Counted from the stretch's first letter, positions 37,466 to 50,423 are shown. The stretch: DNA of 53,231 bases from Anoxybacteroides rupiense (GCF_014196195.1 NZ_JACIDF010000015.1:1-53231), one strand, 5' to 3'. Made by a program: numbers and translations. Notes: generated by a model not told the origin, from the sequence alone.

Positions 37466-37729
37466 CTACTGCCCGCCCATTACCATATGATCGTCATCTA
37501 AAAAGGTTAATTTTACTGTTTCTGTTAACACGTCAGCATAGCTATAAGATACACGCTCGAATGCGTTTTCCGCTTGATCAAGCTCAATGACAAAGACAGA
37601 TGGATACGTTTCTGCAAGAATCCCGCAGCGTTCAATGGTTTTTCTTCGCCCACCGTTCGCTTTTAATGTTAGGCGTTTACCGATGTTAGAGTCTAACGCC
37701 TTCTTAATATCGGATAAAGTTTTTGCCAT
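37466..37729 (-). CDS. veg: Veg protein, biofilm-gene stimulator
   Basis: Veg promotes biofilm-matrix gene expression in B. subtilis by inhibiting SinR. The 87 residues begin [22 protein letters not shown], then [30 protein letters not shown] and [18 protein letters not shown], almost unchanged from the family. An ATG one codon upstream is equally possible; GGAGG lies 4 or 7 bases away. Two strong tandem promoters precede it. Confidence 0.96.
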   Translation of the reverse strand: MAKTLSDIKKALDSNIGKRLTLKANGGRRKTIERCGILAETYPSVFVIELDQAENAFERVSYSYADVLTETVKLTFLDDDHMVMGGQ

Positions 37730-37755
37730 CATTCGCCCTCCACCTCACTGATTTA

Positions 37756-37784
37756 ATTATAACAAATTATTACTCAAAAATCAA
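37756..37784 (-). promoter_or_regulatory. veg promoter, proximal (sigma-A)
   Basis: Minus-strand -35 TTGATT (37779-37784), 17-bp spacer, perfect -10 TATAAT (37756-37761), about 27 bp ahead of the start. Confidence 0.65.
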
Positions 37785-37792
37785 AAATAAAA

Positions 37793-37822
37793 ATTATACC
37801 AACCATTTTTTATTTATGTCAA
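37793..37822 (-). promoter_or_regulatory. veg promoter, distal (sigma-A)
   Basis: Minus-strand perfect -35 TTGACA (37817-37822) and perfect -10 TATAAT (37793-37798) with an 18-bp spacer. B. subtilis veg is known for one of the strongest vegetative promoters. Confidence 0.85.
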
Positions 37823-37911
37823 TGTGTATTTTTCTACATTTTTCTCATTTCTGTGCATATTATATACTGTTTATGAAAAATTATGTATCAAACATAGAAA
37901 AGATCGCCCGA

Positions 37912-38820
37912 CTATCTCCCGTCGTAGCGACCTTCCTGATTTTCTTTTTCAATTAGACGAAATGGCATTCCTGTGCGCAGGACTCCTTTCGTTTCTATGC
38001 CTCCGAGCCCTTTTTCACCAGTCAATGTATTTCGTAATACATCCCAAACATGAACCGTTTCAATAAAAGGAGTAAAGCTAATCCTAGAAACAATATAGAC
38101 AGGGTCAAGGGCATGAATATTGACCCGAGCTGGAGAACTAGCGAAGTTGGCGCCTGCGCGAATAAGCGATTCAAAATACGATTGACAAGCTCCTGCGAAA
38201 ATGACGAGCTGGTCGAGATGAGGTATTCTTTTGCGCGCTTCTTTCACAGTCTGCACAAAATATCGCGAGTGACGATATGCCTTTAAATCCGTCGCTTTTC
38301 CTTTCGATTTCGAATAAGAGTCATGTCCTGTGATCACTAAAATATCAGGACGAATTCGGTCGATAAGCTCCCCAACCCTTTCTGGCATTTCCTTTTCTTC
38401 GCAATATATTCCATGTACCGGGACGCCAATTCGCTCATACATGCTTAAGCATTTTCGTAAATACACAGGGTCACCGTCCATGTGCAGAACGCGCCCCGGG
38501 ATTTGAAAAAAATCTTCCTCTGTTTGATAGCCTCCTGTTGCTCGGTACTCTGATTTTTGCTTTAATAAGTGATAATCTTGCCTTAACAATTTATACGACT
38601 GCTCGATTAATTCACTTTCTTTTTTCTGTCTCATTTGCTGCTCTTGCTCATCAATAATGATTAAATCATCGAATGGAGCATCAGCTATTAATCGCACATC
38701 TTCTCCATGCAAAATGACTTCTTTTTCTCCGTCATTCCTCACCTTAATGTCAATGACTCGGAATAGCAAATCGCATTCATATGACTTCCTAGCGACAATA
38801 TCGCCGATTTTGATATCCAT
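37912..38820 (-). CDS. yabG: Sporulation-specific protease YabG
   Basis: YabG trims spore coat proteins such as SpoIVA late in sporulation. The 302-residue protein has an N-terminal SH3-like part (IKIGDIVARKSYECDLLFRV) and the protease region with VITGHDSYSK (His166) and FAGACQSYFE (Cys212), the candidate catalytic residues of this cysteine-type family. It is transcribed from its own sigma-K promoter, as expected for a mother-cell coat protease. No terminator is obvious after it. Confidence 0.96.
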   Translation of the reverse strand: MDIKIGDIVARKSYECDLLFRVIDIKVRNDGEKEVILHGEDVRLIADAPFDDLIIIDEQEQQMRQKKESELIEQSYKLLRQDYHLLKQKSEYRATGGYQTEEDFFQIPGRVLHMDGDPVYLRKCLSMYERIGVPVHGIYCEEKEMPERVGELIDRIRPDILVITGHDSYSKSKGKATDLKAYRHSRYFVQTVKEARKRIPHLDQLVIFAGACQSYFESLIRAGANFASSPARVNIHALDPVYIVSRISFTPFIETVHVWDVLRNTLTGEKGLGGIETKGVLRTGMPFRLIEKENQEGRYDGR

Positions 38821-38855
38821 TGCCTCTTCACTCCAAAAATATACGATTTATTAAG

Positions 38856-38882
38856 TACAATATGCATAGATTTTCAAGAGGT
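38856..38882 (-). promoter_or_regulatory. sigma-K promoter of yabG
   Basis: Minus strand: AC (38881-38882), 16-bp spacer, CATATTGTA (38856-38864), which fits the sigma-K consensus AC-N16-CATAnnnTA exactly. It lies about 36 bp ahead of the yabG start. Confidence 0.8.
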
Positions 38883-38893
38883 GAAGCGAAAAG

Positions 38894-40353
<1,460 letters not shown>

Positions 40354-40557
40354 TCCTTCTGCGCAGAAATATGGTTCCGCGCTTCCCCCTTTCTTTCACA
40401 AAAAATGTTCCATGATGATCCCATAAAACCGAATGAACAATTGTGTCCCAGACTTTATTTAATATTTTTTATCATTACTACATAAAAAACGCGAAACTTT
40501 TTGCCCATTTCTTCGTCTAATAATGTAGAAAATCACTTCCCATTATAACGAAAAAAA

Positions 40558-40578
40558 AGAGGGGAGAAAAACCCCTCT
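40558..40578 (-). terminator. Intrinsic terminator after yabE
   Basis: A 7-bp stem (AGAGGGG / CCCCTCT) followed on the minus strand by TTTTTTTTCG, 13 bases after the yabE stop. Confidence 0.92.
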
Positions 40579-40590
40579 CTTGCGTTTTGC

Positions 40591-41781
40591 CTATTGTATA
40601 ATTCTTACCTTTACGCGTTTCGTTCCCCAACGAAATGCAGCGGACTTATTTGGAAAGAAAACATCAATTTTATACCCATTAATGCTGCCTCCTGTATCAG
40701 CAGCAATTGCATAGCCATAGCCTTCTACGTATACTTTAGAGCCGAGAGGAATAACGCGAGGATCCACAGCAATGACTTTCATATGCGGATTCGCCCGCAG
40801 GTTGATTCCTGTACTCGTTCTTCCCGAACAGCCGCCGCAATAGGCTGTATACGCTGTCGCATTAACATAAAGTTCTCTAGATGATGCTGACGAGCCGCGC
40901 GATGTCATCGCTGGCCTTTCTTTCGTACCCACAGCGATCACTCGATTTTGGCTTTGCTTCACGGTTTCAGTTTTTAATAGCTTCCTAGATATTTCCTTTC
41001 CGTTTTCTAGCACAACCTCATAATGCTTTGATAAAAGCCCTTTTTGACCTGGATTAATGACTCGTTGCTCACCTTTAGGCAAGCTAGCATCCTTCTGAGT
41101 AACGACTGCGAAATTTACCGGTTCTTCCACTACATCGGTGACTTTTTGAACTTTCGTAACCTTCACAACCATATTCGCTTTTATTTGATCTTGTAATGCT
41201 GGCTCTACACGGTCGAGTTCATTTAACGTGATATGGTGCTGCTTTAAAAAGTCAGCGACAGTAGTCGAAGTTGCCCACACTTGCTGTTGCTTACCGCCGA
41301 CATTCAACTGAACAGGAAACGCTTTTTGCAGCGAAATGCTCATCCCTTTTTGGATCGGTGCATCCAGTGATGGAGATACTCGATCATATGGTCCGACGGT
41401 AATATGCTGGCTCGCTAATAACTCTCTTACACTTTCAGCAGTCGTCCATAGTTCCTTTTGCTTTCCATCTATTTTGACGGTAACTTGTTTGCTCGCTTCC
41501 CAGACAATATTCAAATCGTCTGTAACAACCGTATCAAGAGAAGGGTACACATGATCCTCTGGACGAAGGTCAATATGCTGCTCCTTTAACACTTCTTTCA
41601 CTGTGTTAGCGTGTGTGCGAATCTCTTGCCTCTCTCCATTTTTAGTAAGAACCACATGATCCTTTGTTGCTTCATATCCTGCAAATCCAGTCGTCGCTGA
41701 AAAAGCTATTAAACTACTAGCTGTTACTGTAAAGTTTTTCCTTAATGAATCAGAAAGCAGACTCCTCATGCTAGTCAACAC
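40591..41781 (-). CDS. yabE: YabE: secreted Rpf-like cell-wall protein with DUF348, G5 and 3D domains
   Basis: YabE is a likely autolysin/resuscitation-promoting-factor-like protein. The 396 residues have an N-terminal membrane/signal helix (FTVTASSLIAFSATTGFAG, about 17-35), three DUF348 repeats (about 38-215), a G5 domain (about 215-295), and a C-terminal 3D domain with three conserved Asp (VDPRVIPLGSKVYVEGYG, AADTGGSINGYKIDVFF). The GTG at 41781 has AAGGAGG 11 bases before it. In B. subtilis yabE responds to extracytoplasmic stress sigma factors and an antisense RNA; no clear promoter is visible here. Confidence 0.93.
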   Translation of the reverse strand: MLTSMRSLLSDSLRKNFTVTASSLIAFSATTGFAGYEATKDHVVLTKNGERQEIRTHANTVKEVLKEQHIDLRPEDHVYPSLDTVVTDDLNIVWEASKQVTVKIDGKQKELWTTAESVRELLASQHITVGPYDRVSPSLDAPIQKGMSISLQKAFPVQLNVGGKQQQVWATSTTVADFLKQHHITLNELDRVEPALQDQIKANMVVKVTKVQKVTDVVEEPVNFAVVTQKDASLPKGEQRVINPGQKGLLSKHYEVVLENGKEISRKLLKTETVKQSQNRVIAVGTKERPAMTSRGSSASSRELYVNATAYTAYCGGCSGRTSTGINLRANPHMKVIAVDPRVIPLGSKVYVEGYGYAIAADTGGSINGYKIDVFFPNKSAAFRWGTKRVKVRIIQ

Positions 41782-41983
41782 GGTCTAAACCGCCTCCTTC
41801 ATTTGCCTATATTTCCCCTTTCCCTAACCTTTACGCATAAGCACACTCTATTATGCAAAAAATAAAGGTAAAAGGGAAGGAAGACTTGTCGACATGTCTA
41901 TACTATGCATCGTTCTAAATTTGTAGAACTCTTTTTTATTTCTCGATGATTAGACAAGCCTTCTCAAAAAACGACACATTTTG

Positions 41984-42754
41984 TTAGCGATTAATGCCGA
42001 ATAATTTTTTCGCATTTTCGGTTGTTTTCATCGCTACTTCCTCAAAAGAAACCCCTTTCAGCTCAGCAATCGCTTCGGCAACATACTTCACATAGCTCGG
42101 TTCATTGCGCTTGCCTCGAAAAGGATGCGGGGTTAAATAAGGACAGTCCGTTTCTATAAGCAAATGTTCAAGAGGGATTTCTTTCGCAACTTCTTTAGGC
42201 TTCTTCGCATTTTTGAATGTCACAGGTCCGCCAAACGAAAGGTAAAAATTCATATGGATGCACTGCTTTGCCACCTCAACACTGCCGGTAAAACAATGCA
42301 TGACCCCGCCGACTTCTTGTGCGTTTTCCGATTGTAAAACTTCCAAAATATCCGCTGTCGCCTCGCGATTATGTATAATAATCGGCAGCTTCACCTTTTT
42401 CGCCAGTTCAATTTGCTGCCGAAATACTTCTTTTTGTATTTCCTTCGGTGATTTATCCCAGTAATAATCTAGTCCCATCTCTCCTAATGCCACTACTTTA
42501 GGATGCGATGCTAGTTCTTCAATCATTTGCAAATCTTTGTCCGTCATATCAATCGCATCGACAGGATGCCAGCCAACCGCAGCATAAATAAACTCATATT
42601 GCTCTGCCAGTTCCATCGCACCGGCAATCGTCGGACGATCAAATCCCACGACTACAATATGAGATACTCCTTCATCCCGGGCTCGCTGAATGACCTCTGT
42701 CACATCCTCGCTATATTGCATCGCATTTAGATGTGCATGCGTATCAAATAACAT
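41984..42754 (-). CDS. tatD: TatD-family metal-dependent deoxyribonuclease
   Basis: This TIM-barrel hydrolase of 256 residues has the metal ligands FDTHAHLN near the N-terminus, AVGWHPVDAID, GEMGLDYYW, IHNREA, MHCFTGS and IETDCPYLTPHPFRGKRNEP. TatD enzymes act as 3'-5' exonucleases or DNases. B. subtilis yabD is the counterpart. The start at 42754 follows AAAAGGGGTC; the longer frame is not supported. It is transcribed after metS. Confidence 0.95.
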   Translation of the reverse strand: MLFDTHAHLNAMQYSEDVTEVIQRARDEGVSHIVVVGFDRPTIAGAMELAEQYEFIYAAVGWHPVDAIDMTDKDLQMIEELASHPKVVALGEMGLDYYWDKSPKEIQKEVFRQQIELAKKVKLPIIIHNREATADILEVLQSENAQEVGGVMHCFTGSVEVAKQCIHMNFYLSFGGPVTFKNAKKPKEVAKEIPLEHLLIETDCPYLTPHPFRGKRNEPSYVKYVAEAIAELKGVSFEEVAMKTTENAKKLFGINR

Positions 42755-42852
42755 AAGCAATGACCCCTTTTCTAACCTGTTGTTAAGTGTAGCATACAAA
42801 GCGATTACATATATCACATATCCTTAACATTTATATTACAAAATGACAACAA

Positions 42853-42886
42853 AGAGGTGTCGTGTGTTTCATTCACGTCCACCTCT
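42853..42886 (-). terminator. Probable terminator after metS
   Basis: Minus strand: AGAGGTG and CACCTCT form the base of an imperfect hairpin with an inner CGTG/CACG stem. Only TTTGTTG follows, so termination may be partial and tatD may receive read-through. Confidence 0.6.
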
Positions 42887-42896
42887 CTGATTGATG

Positions 42897-45225
<2,329 letters not shown>

Positions 45226-45254
45226 TTGACGTATAATGGAAACATTGATATGAT
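45226..45254 (+). promoter_or_regulatory. abrB promoter (sigma-A)
   Basis: -35 TTGACG (45226-45231), 17-bp spacer, -10 TATGAT (45249-45254), with the Spo0A boxes immediately downstream. Confidence 0.8.
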
Positions 45255-45270
45255 TAGGTTGTAGGAATTT

Positions 45271-45287
45271 TGTCGAATATTGACGAA
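45271..45287 (+). promoter_or_regulatory. Tandem Spo0A boxes repressing abrB
   Basis: TGTCGAA (45271-45277, perfect) and TGACGAA (45281-45287, 6 of 7), spaced 10 bp start to start. They lie just downstream of the predicted transcription start, the arrangement by which Spo0A-P represses abrB in B. subtilis. Confidence 0.88.
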
Positions 45288-45334
45288 TAAACAAACAGGC
45301 ACATAGAATTTATGATGGAGAGGAGATTATTTCA

Positions 45335-45619
45335 ATGAAATCTACAGGTATCGTTCGTAAAGTGGATGAATTAGGCCGCGTTGTTATTCCAATTGAGTTA
45401 CGCCGTACATTAGATATCGCGGAAAAAGATGCGTTAGAAATTTATGTTGACGATGAGCGCATCATCCTCAAAAAATATAAACCAAATATGACATGTGTCG
45501 TAACAGGTGAAGTTTCTGACGATAACTTCAAGCTTGCTGGCGGCAAAATCATTTTAAGCCGTGAAGGTGCTGAAATCCTTCTTAAAGAAATTCAAGAACA
45601 ATTAGAAACATCAAAATAA
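45335..45619 (+). CDS. abrB: Transition-state regulator AbrB
   Basis: AbrB represses stationary-phase and sporulation genes during growth. It is the only gene here on the plus strand. The 94 residues have the swapped-hairpin DNA-binding domain MKSTGIVRKVDELGRVVIPI (1-50), including Arg8, Arg15, Arg23 and Arg24 positions, Cys54 in NMTCVVTGE, and a C-terminal dimerisation part. The start follows GAGAGGAGATT. Spo0A boxes lie upstream. Likely targets here are spoVG and its own promoter. Confidence 0.98.
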   Translation: MKSTGIVRKVDELGRVVIPIELRRTLDIAEKDALEIYVDDERIILKKYKPNMTCVVTGEVSDDNFKLAGGKIILSREGAEILLKEIQEQLETSK

Positions 45620-45650
45620 AAGTTTCTCTAGATTTTCTAGAGAAACTTTT
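45618..45650. terminator. Bidirectional terminator between abrB and rsmI
   Basis: A perfect 15-bp stem (AAAAGTTTCTCTAGA and its complement) with a TTT loop and T-runs in both directions. It overlaps the abrB stop and ends directly before the rsmI stop, serving both convergent genes. Confidence 0.93.
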
Positions 45651-46523
45651 TTATTGGTGATATTCTTGATAGATTTCCCGTTTCGGCACCTTTCGATCTT
45701 TTGCTACTTCTTTTATTGCATCCTTGACGCTCAAATGTTTTTCATCAATATAATAATCAACATGTTCGCTGACTGAAAGCGAATGCCACCAATCGCTCAC
45801 CTGTTCCTCGTTTTCCTTTGCCCCTTCCACAATGATACAAAATTCGCCGCGAATCTCCCCGTTCTTTGTCCATTCGATTACCTCGCTTATAGTACCGCGA
45901 ATAAATTCTTCAAACCGCTTAGTTAATTCGCGGCCTATCGCAATTTTCCGCTCTCCCATGACTTCATGCATCACCGCCAGTGTATCGGCCAATCGGTGCG
46001 GCGATTCATAGAAAATCATGGTGTCACGTATATTCTTTAATGCTTCAAGCTGTTGTTTCTTCTCTTTTTTCGCCCGATCAAGGAAACCAAAAAAATAAAA
46101 ATGTTCAGTTGGCAGCCCAGAAGCAACAAGGGAGGTGAGCGCCGCATTCGCTCCGGGCAATGGTACAACAGGGCAACGCTCTTCCAAAGCGGCGGCAACG
46201 AGATCATAGCCCGGATCAGAAATAGCAGGCATTCCAGCATCGCTCACCAATGCAATCGTTTTTCCTTCTTGCAGCCATTCGACAATTTTTTTGCCAGCTG
46301 TATATTTATTATGTTCATGATAACTGATGATTGGTGTCGTAATTTCAAAATGGTTAAGCAACTTTTTCGTTTGTCTCGTATCTTCTGCTGCTATCATATC
46401 TGCTTCCTTTAACACCCGCAATGCCCGAAATGTTATATCCTCTAAATTGCCAATCGGGGTCGGCACAATATATAAAGTTCCTTGATGAGTTTGCTCTGCA
46501 AAGCTTTTCTGCTGCCAAACCAT
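45651..46523 (-). CDS. rsmI: 16S rRNA 2'-O-ribose C1402 methyltransferase RsmI
   Basis: RsmI methylates C1402 in the decoding centre. The 290-residue protein has LYIVPTPIGNLEDITFRA, AAEDTRQTKKLL, the SAM-binding loop LVSDAGMPAISDPG, and LPGANAALTSL. The start has AAGGAG nearby. Only 18 bases separate it from trmN6; in B. subtilis the GIY-YIG gene yazA lies in this gap. Confidence 0.96.
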   Translation of the reverse strand: MVWQQKSFAEQTHQGTLYIVPTPIGNLEDITFRALRVLKEADMIAAEDTRQTKKLLNHFEITTPIISYHEHNKYTAGKKIVEWLQEGKTIALVSDAGMPAISDPGYDLVAAALEERCPVVPLPGANAALTSLVASGLPTEHFYFFGFLDRAKKEKKQQLEALKNIRDTMIFYESPHRLADTLAVMHEVMGERKIAIGRELTKRFEEFIRGTISEVIEWTKNGEIRGEFCIIVEGAKENEEQVSDWWHSLSVSEHVDYYIDEKHLSVKDAIKEVAKDRKVPKREIYQEYHQ

Positions 46524-46541
46524 AATTTTTTCTCCTTTTTA

Positions 46542-47282
46542 TCACATTCCATATAATATTTGTCTTACTTCTTCTGTATACTCATTATGATCATTATACA
46601 CAATTAACGGTGGCAAAATTTTTAAATCAGGATTCCCATCTTTTATCCCTTCGATCAAAAGCGTATTGGCTTCCTTCCCCAGTTTGGGGTATACGAAACG
46701 TAACCGCTTTGGCTCTAAACGATATTTCCGCATCAGGGTCACAATATCTAATAAGCGACCCGGCCGATGAACAAATGCCGCTTTTCCTCCTTGCTTAAGC
46801 AGCTGGCTGCTAACCTTCATGACATCCTCTAGCGTACAATAAATCTCATGACGCGCAATCGCTAAATGCCTATTTTTATTCATTTCCTCCTCACTTACAG
46901 TCGGAAAATATGGCGGATTGCATGTCACCACATCATATTTGCTGTAACCGAGCTTCTGAGGCATGTCCTTAATATCTCCATGAATCATCTCAATTTGCTC
47001 TGTCAGCCCATTATATTGCACACTTCTTCTAGCCATATCATAAATTCGTTCTTGAATTTCAACACCGATAATTTTTCCTTTCGTCCTTTTGCTGAGCAAA
47101 AGTGGAATCACACCATTACCTGTACATAAATCAACAATATGGCCTTTTTGAATGGGCAAATATGCGAATTTCGCCAACAACACTGCATCTAATGAAAAGG
47201 CAAAAACAGATGGACTCTGAACAATGCGCATATCTTCATTTAAGAGATAATCGAGTCTTTCATCGTGCTGCAATTCAATCAT
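46542..47282 (-). CDS. trmN6: tRNA1(Val) (adenine37-N6)-methyltransferase family (YabB)
   Basis: This N6-adenine methyltransferase has 246 residues. The SAM motif is [14 protein letters not shown] and the catalytic motif IV is CNPPYF. The family is TrmN6/YfiC, acting on A37 of tRNA1-Val in E. coli; the substrate in Bacillus is assumed. The start at 47282 follows GAGGGATTAG. A terminator lies between it and yabA upstream. Confidence 0.92.
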   Translation of the reverse strand: MIELQHDERLDYLLNEDMRIVQSPSVFAFSLDAVLLAKFAYLPIQKGHIVDLCTGNGVIPLLLSKRTKGKIIGVEIQERIYDMARRSVQYNGLTEQIEMIHGDIKDMPQKLGYSKYDVVTCNPPYFPTVSEEEMNKNRHLAIARHEIYCTLEDVMKVSSQLLKQGGKAAFVHRPGRLLDIVTLMRKYRLEPKRLRFVYPKLGKEANTLLIEGIKDGNPDLKILPPLIVYNDHNEYTEEVRQILYGM

Positions 47283-47317
47283 CGTTCTAATCCCTCTTTC
47301 ATGTTCTTTCAAGAAAA

Positions 47318-47342
47318 GAGCCTCTCCTTGTTGGAAAGGCTC
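47318..47342 (-). terminator. Intrinsic terminator after yabA
   Basis: Minus strand: a 10-bp stem (GAGCCTTTCC / GGAGAGGCTC, one G-T pair) followed by TTTTC. It lies between yabA and trmN6 and reaches just before the trmN6 ribosome-binding site. Confidence 0.85.
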
Positions 47343-47347
47343 CGTTA

Positions 47348-47710
47348 TTACTTTTTATTTAAAAAAGACAAGCAAAATAAGCAATCTTCCGTACGAACGC
47401 TGCCATAATGAACATTGCAAATATGAAACCCTTCTTGATAAAGCCGCGCCAAATTGTCATATCCTTCACCAATATCAATCGGCTTGCGTTCATTTTTTAC
47501 CTTATGGCTTTTTTCTTTTCGTTTTATGCTGACCGCATCTTCAGTAAGTTGCTCGAGACGCATGCGCAAATGGCTGTTCTCCATTTGCAACTGCCGGTTC
47601 TCCTCAAGTAATTGAGCAAGATGTTCCTTCAGTTCAACAAGCTGACTATACAAATGGCTGATTTGTTCTTCCATACTTGTTACTGATTGAAAAATCTCTT
47701 TCTTATCCAC
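47348..47710 (-). CDS. yabA: Replication-initiation control protein YabA
   Basis: YabA binds DnaA and DnaN to prevent over-initiation. The 120-residue protein has an N-terminal leucine-zipper coiled coil (about 3-58) and a C-terminal zinc domain with His96, Cys98, Cys110 and Cys113 ([20 protein letters not shown]). The GTG at 47710 has TGAGGTGG upstream and gives the conserved DKKEIF N-terminus. It lies 15 bases after ricT. Confidence 0.96.
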   Translation of the reverse strand: MDKKEIFQSVTSMEEQISHLYSQLVELKEHLAQLLEENRQLQMENSHLRMRLEQLTEDAVSIKRKEKSHKVKNERKPIDIGEGYDNLARLYQEGFHICNVHYGSVRTEDCLFCLSFLNKK

Positions 47711-47725
47711 GCAAATCCACCTCAA

Positions 47726-48553
47726 TTAATCTGTGGCCTGAATCGACAAAACTCCTTCTTTTACTAGCTCATCAATGGTATATTCGACTACTCGTTCGTG
47801 CTCTGGCAATTCCACTTGCAGCACTCTTTCCAAAATATTTAAGCCAACTACTCTGCCGAGGCCATGCGGGGTTTCAATATATTCCCCTAAATCAGGCAAC
47901 TGCTCTTTTGCTGTTTCATATTCGTCGTTTTCATATTTTAAGCAGCACATTAGCCGTCCGCAAAGACCAGAAATTTTGGTAGGGTTTAAAGATAAATTTT
48001 GATCCTTCGCCATTTTAATGGATACAGGATCAAAATCCCCTAAAAAAGTAGAGCAACAAAGCATTCTTCCGCAAGGCCCGATTCCTCCAAGCATTTTTGC
48101 TTCATCGCGAACACCTATTTGTCTTAGCTCGATGCGAGTGCGAAAAATAGCTGCTAGATCTTTCACAAGCTCACGGAAATCAACTCGTCCATCAGCTGTA
48201 AAATAGAAAATCACTTTATTGCGATCAAACGTGTACTCCACATCAACAAGCTTCATTTCAAGCCCGTGCTCTTCAACCTTTTTTAAACAAATTTGATACG
48301 CTTCCTGCGCTGCTTTTTTGTTTTCTTCAACGACCATTTTGTCTTTCGAATCTGCTATGCGAATCACCTTTTTTAAAGGCAAAACGATATCATTCTCATC
48401 CACTTGTTTATTTCCAATAACGACCTTACCGAATTCAATGCCACGAACAGTTTCTACAATGACAAACTCTCCGGTTGGAATCGTTAATTCTCCAGGATCA
48501 AAATAATAAATTTTTCCTGCTTTTTTAAAACGGACGCCTACTACATTATACAA
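47726..48553 (-). CDS. ricT: RicT (YaaT), iron-sulfur partner of the RicAFT complex
   Basis: With RicA and RicF, RicT guides RNase Y and affects Spo0A phosphorylation, competence and biofilm. The 275-residue PSP1-domain protein has six cysteines in two clusters, GPCGRMLCC (Cys161, 166, 167) and GLCGRLMCC (Cys198, 203, 204), which bind a [4Fe-4S] cluster in the B. subtilis complex. The start is a TTG at 48553 with AAAGGAGG nine bases before it. It overlaps holB by 8 bases. Confidence 0.95.
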   Translation of the reverse strand: MYNVVGVRFKKAGKIYYFDPGELTIPTGEFVIVETVRGIEFGKVVIGNKQVDENDIVLPLKKVIRIADSKDKMVVEENKKAAQEAYQICLKKVEEHGLEMKLVDVEYTFDRNKVIFYFTADGRVDFRELVKDLAAIFRTRIELRQIGVRDEAKMLGGIGPCGRMLCCSTFLGDFDPVSIKMAKDQNLSLNPTKISGLCGRLMCCLKYENDEYETAKEQLPDLGEYIETPHGLGRVVGLNILERVLQVELPEHERVVEYTIDELVKEGVLSIQATD

Positions 48554-49556
48554 ACGGTCTTCCCTCCTTTAAGTTGAGGATAAGCTGCTCCATTAAAAGC
48601 TGGGTATTCATATTTGTATTTAAACGTGCTTTTGCTTGTAAAATCGTCGACATATTTTGGATCATTCGTTTTTGCGAACAGGCAAGAGCCCATTGCTGCA
48701 AGCTATCTAATCGATCGCAGTAAACAATGTTTTCAAGCTGATCGAGTTGCAAATACATTAGATCCTTATATAAATACAACAATAAATCCAGTCCTATATC
48801 CATTTGCTGCTTCTCTTGAAAATGGGGCATCCATTTTTCATGTATCATGAAAAGTGCATATGAGGGCTTTCCCTGTAATGCTTCATATAATTGTAACACT
48901 ATTTTTCGGGCATCTGCAAACCAATCATCTCGACTTAATTCGAGAGCTTCTTCGCGATTGTTCGTAACATGTGCCGCAAGAAGGGCAAGATGGGGAGGAA
49001 TTTGTTGTTCTCTTAAATAATCAGCGATGGCAGTAGGCGGCAACGTCCGAAATGATAAAACTTGGCAACGGGAAATGATGGTTGGTAACATGCGATGATA
49101 TTGCTCTGTTAACAAAACCGCCGTTGTGCCTCGGTGAGGCTCCTCCAAAAACTTCAGCAAACTATTAGCCGCATTGTTTGTCATTTTATCTGCATGCCTA
49201 ATGATGTAAAGCTTTTGGTTTGATTCGACTCCCGTTTTAGAAAATTCCTCTTGCAATGCTTCAATTTGCCCTTTTTTGATCGATTGACCATCCGGTTCAA
49301 TCCAGTGTACATCCGGATGGTTTCCTGAATCGATCCTTCGACAATTTCTACATTCATTACAAGGTCTATACGTTAAACGGTTGAGACAAAATAAACTTTT
49401 GGCCAGCAATAAACTGACTTCTCTTTTGCCTGTTCCACGTTGTCCTTCAAATAAATAAGCATGTGCCACACGCTCTTTTTCAATGCTGCGAGCGAGCATC
49501 TTCATCACAATCGGTTGATACTGCTCAAGCTGGTCCCAAAGAACAGCCACATCCAT
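48546..49556 (-). CDS. holB: DNA polymerase III delta' subunit
   Basis: HolB is the non-ATPase clamp-loader subunit. The 336-residue protein has the AAA+ layout: a degenerate Walker A GQRGTGKREVSL, a zinc module RPCNECRNCRRID (the usual fourth cysteine is the earlier SLFC), KLYIIRHADKM, NSLLKFLEEPHRGT and the sensor SRCQVLSF. The ATG at 49556 is used; the ribosome-binding site (AAGTGAG) is poor. In B. subtilis yaaR and darA lie between holB and tmk; here a 181-base spacer replaces them. Confidence 0.95.
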   Translation of the reverse strand: MDVAVLWDQLEQYQPIVMKMLARSIEKERVAHAYLFEGQRGTGKREVSLLLAKSLFCLNRLTYRPCNECRNCRRIDSGNHPDVHWIEPDGQSIKKGQIEALQEEFSKTGVESNQKLYIIRHADKMTNNAANSLLKFLEEPHRGTTAVLLTEQYHRMLPTIISRCQVLSFRTLPPTAIADYLREQQIPPHLALLAAHVTNNREEALELSRDDWFADARKIVLQLYEALQGKPSYALFMIHEKWMPHFQEKQQMDIGLDLLLYLYKDLMYLQLDQLENIVYCDRLDSLQQWALACSQKRMIQNMSTILQAKARLNTNMNTQLLMEQLILNLKEGRPFV

Positions 49557-49737
49557 CACTCACTTATCTATGATCTAAAATCGAAAAACGCTCCCATTTT
49601 GCATTGATCCTGCTGCTTATTCAGGATGATGAGACAGACATCGTCTTCGTTCAACTGCATCATATTTATTATGAAGCAATAGCCGCAAAACGGGAGACCT
49701 TATTTTTATTCTAACATGTCTTATGAATTTCATCATT

Positions 49738-50394
49738 TTATGTTTCATGGTCGAACGATTTTTCCTGTTCACCAAGCTTCTTTAAGATAATATGGGCCGT
49801 GTCAGCCAACACCTCATCAACTGGTTTTGAAGCATCAATTTGTACAATACGTTCAGGAAAACGTTGGGCTAACTGCAAATATCCTTGCCGTACTTTATGA
49901 TGAAACGACAAGCTTTCCATATCCAGTCGATTAATTTCACGCTGCTGGCTTTTACGAATTCGCTCTAAGCCTACCTCCGGTTCTAAATCAAAATAAAACG
50001 TCAACGATGGAAAGTATCCATCAATGGCAAATTGATTAATACTTAATATCTCATCCATTCCCAGCCCTCTTGCAAAGCCTTGATAAGCAAGGGAGCTATC
50101 AATAAAACGATCACACAATACAATTTTCCCGCTTGTCATGGCAGGAATAATTTTTTCTACAAGATGCTGTCTTCTTGCTGCAGCATATAATAAAGCCTCG
50201 GTTCGTCCATCCATTTTTATATATGCTGGATTTAAAATAATGGAACGAATTTCCTCGGCAATTTCAATTCCTCCTGGTTCTCTTGTCGCCACAACCTCCC
50301 AGCCCCGCTCTGTCAAAAAGTCCTTCAGCATAGCAATAATCGTCGTTTTTCCTGCTCCTTCTGGTCCTTCAAATGAGAAAAATGGTCCTACCAC
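49738..50394 (-). CDS. tmk: Thymidylate kinase
   Basis: Tmk phosphorylates dTMP to dTDP. The 218-residue protein has the P-loop [17 protein letters not shown], the LID-proximal [18 protein letters not shown], and REINRLD. I choose the GTG at 50394, six bases after AAAGGGTGA, because the N-terminus then matches family length. An ATG six codons upstream (50412) is the main alternative. It follows the yaaO-like gene by 29 bases. Confidence 0.96.
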   Translation of the reverse strand: MVGPFFSFEGPEGAGKTTIIAMLKDFLTERGWEVVATREPGGIEIAEEIRSIILNPAYIKMDGRTEALLYAAARRQHLVEKIIPAMTSGKIVLCDRFIDSSLAYQGFARGLGMDEILSINQFAIDGYFPSLTFYFDLEPEVGLERIRKSQQREINRLDMESLSFHHKVRQGYLQLAQRFPERIVQIDASKPVDEVLADTAHIILKKLGEQEKSFDHET

Positions 50395-50423
50395 ATCTGT
50401 CACCCTTTTCATTTTCTTTTTTA

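Noticed and set aside
49595-49690. Short minus-strand frame (MMQLNEDDVCLIIL...) in the tmk-holB spacer as a remnant of darA or yaaR
   Set aside because: It does not resemble either protein and has no ribosome-binding site.
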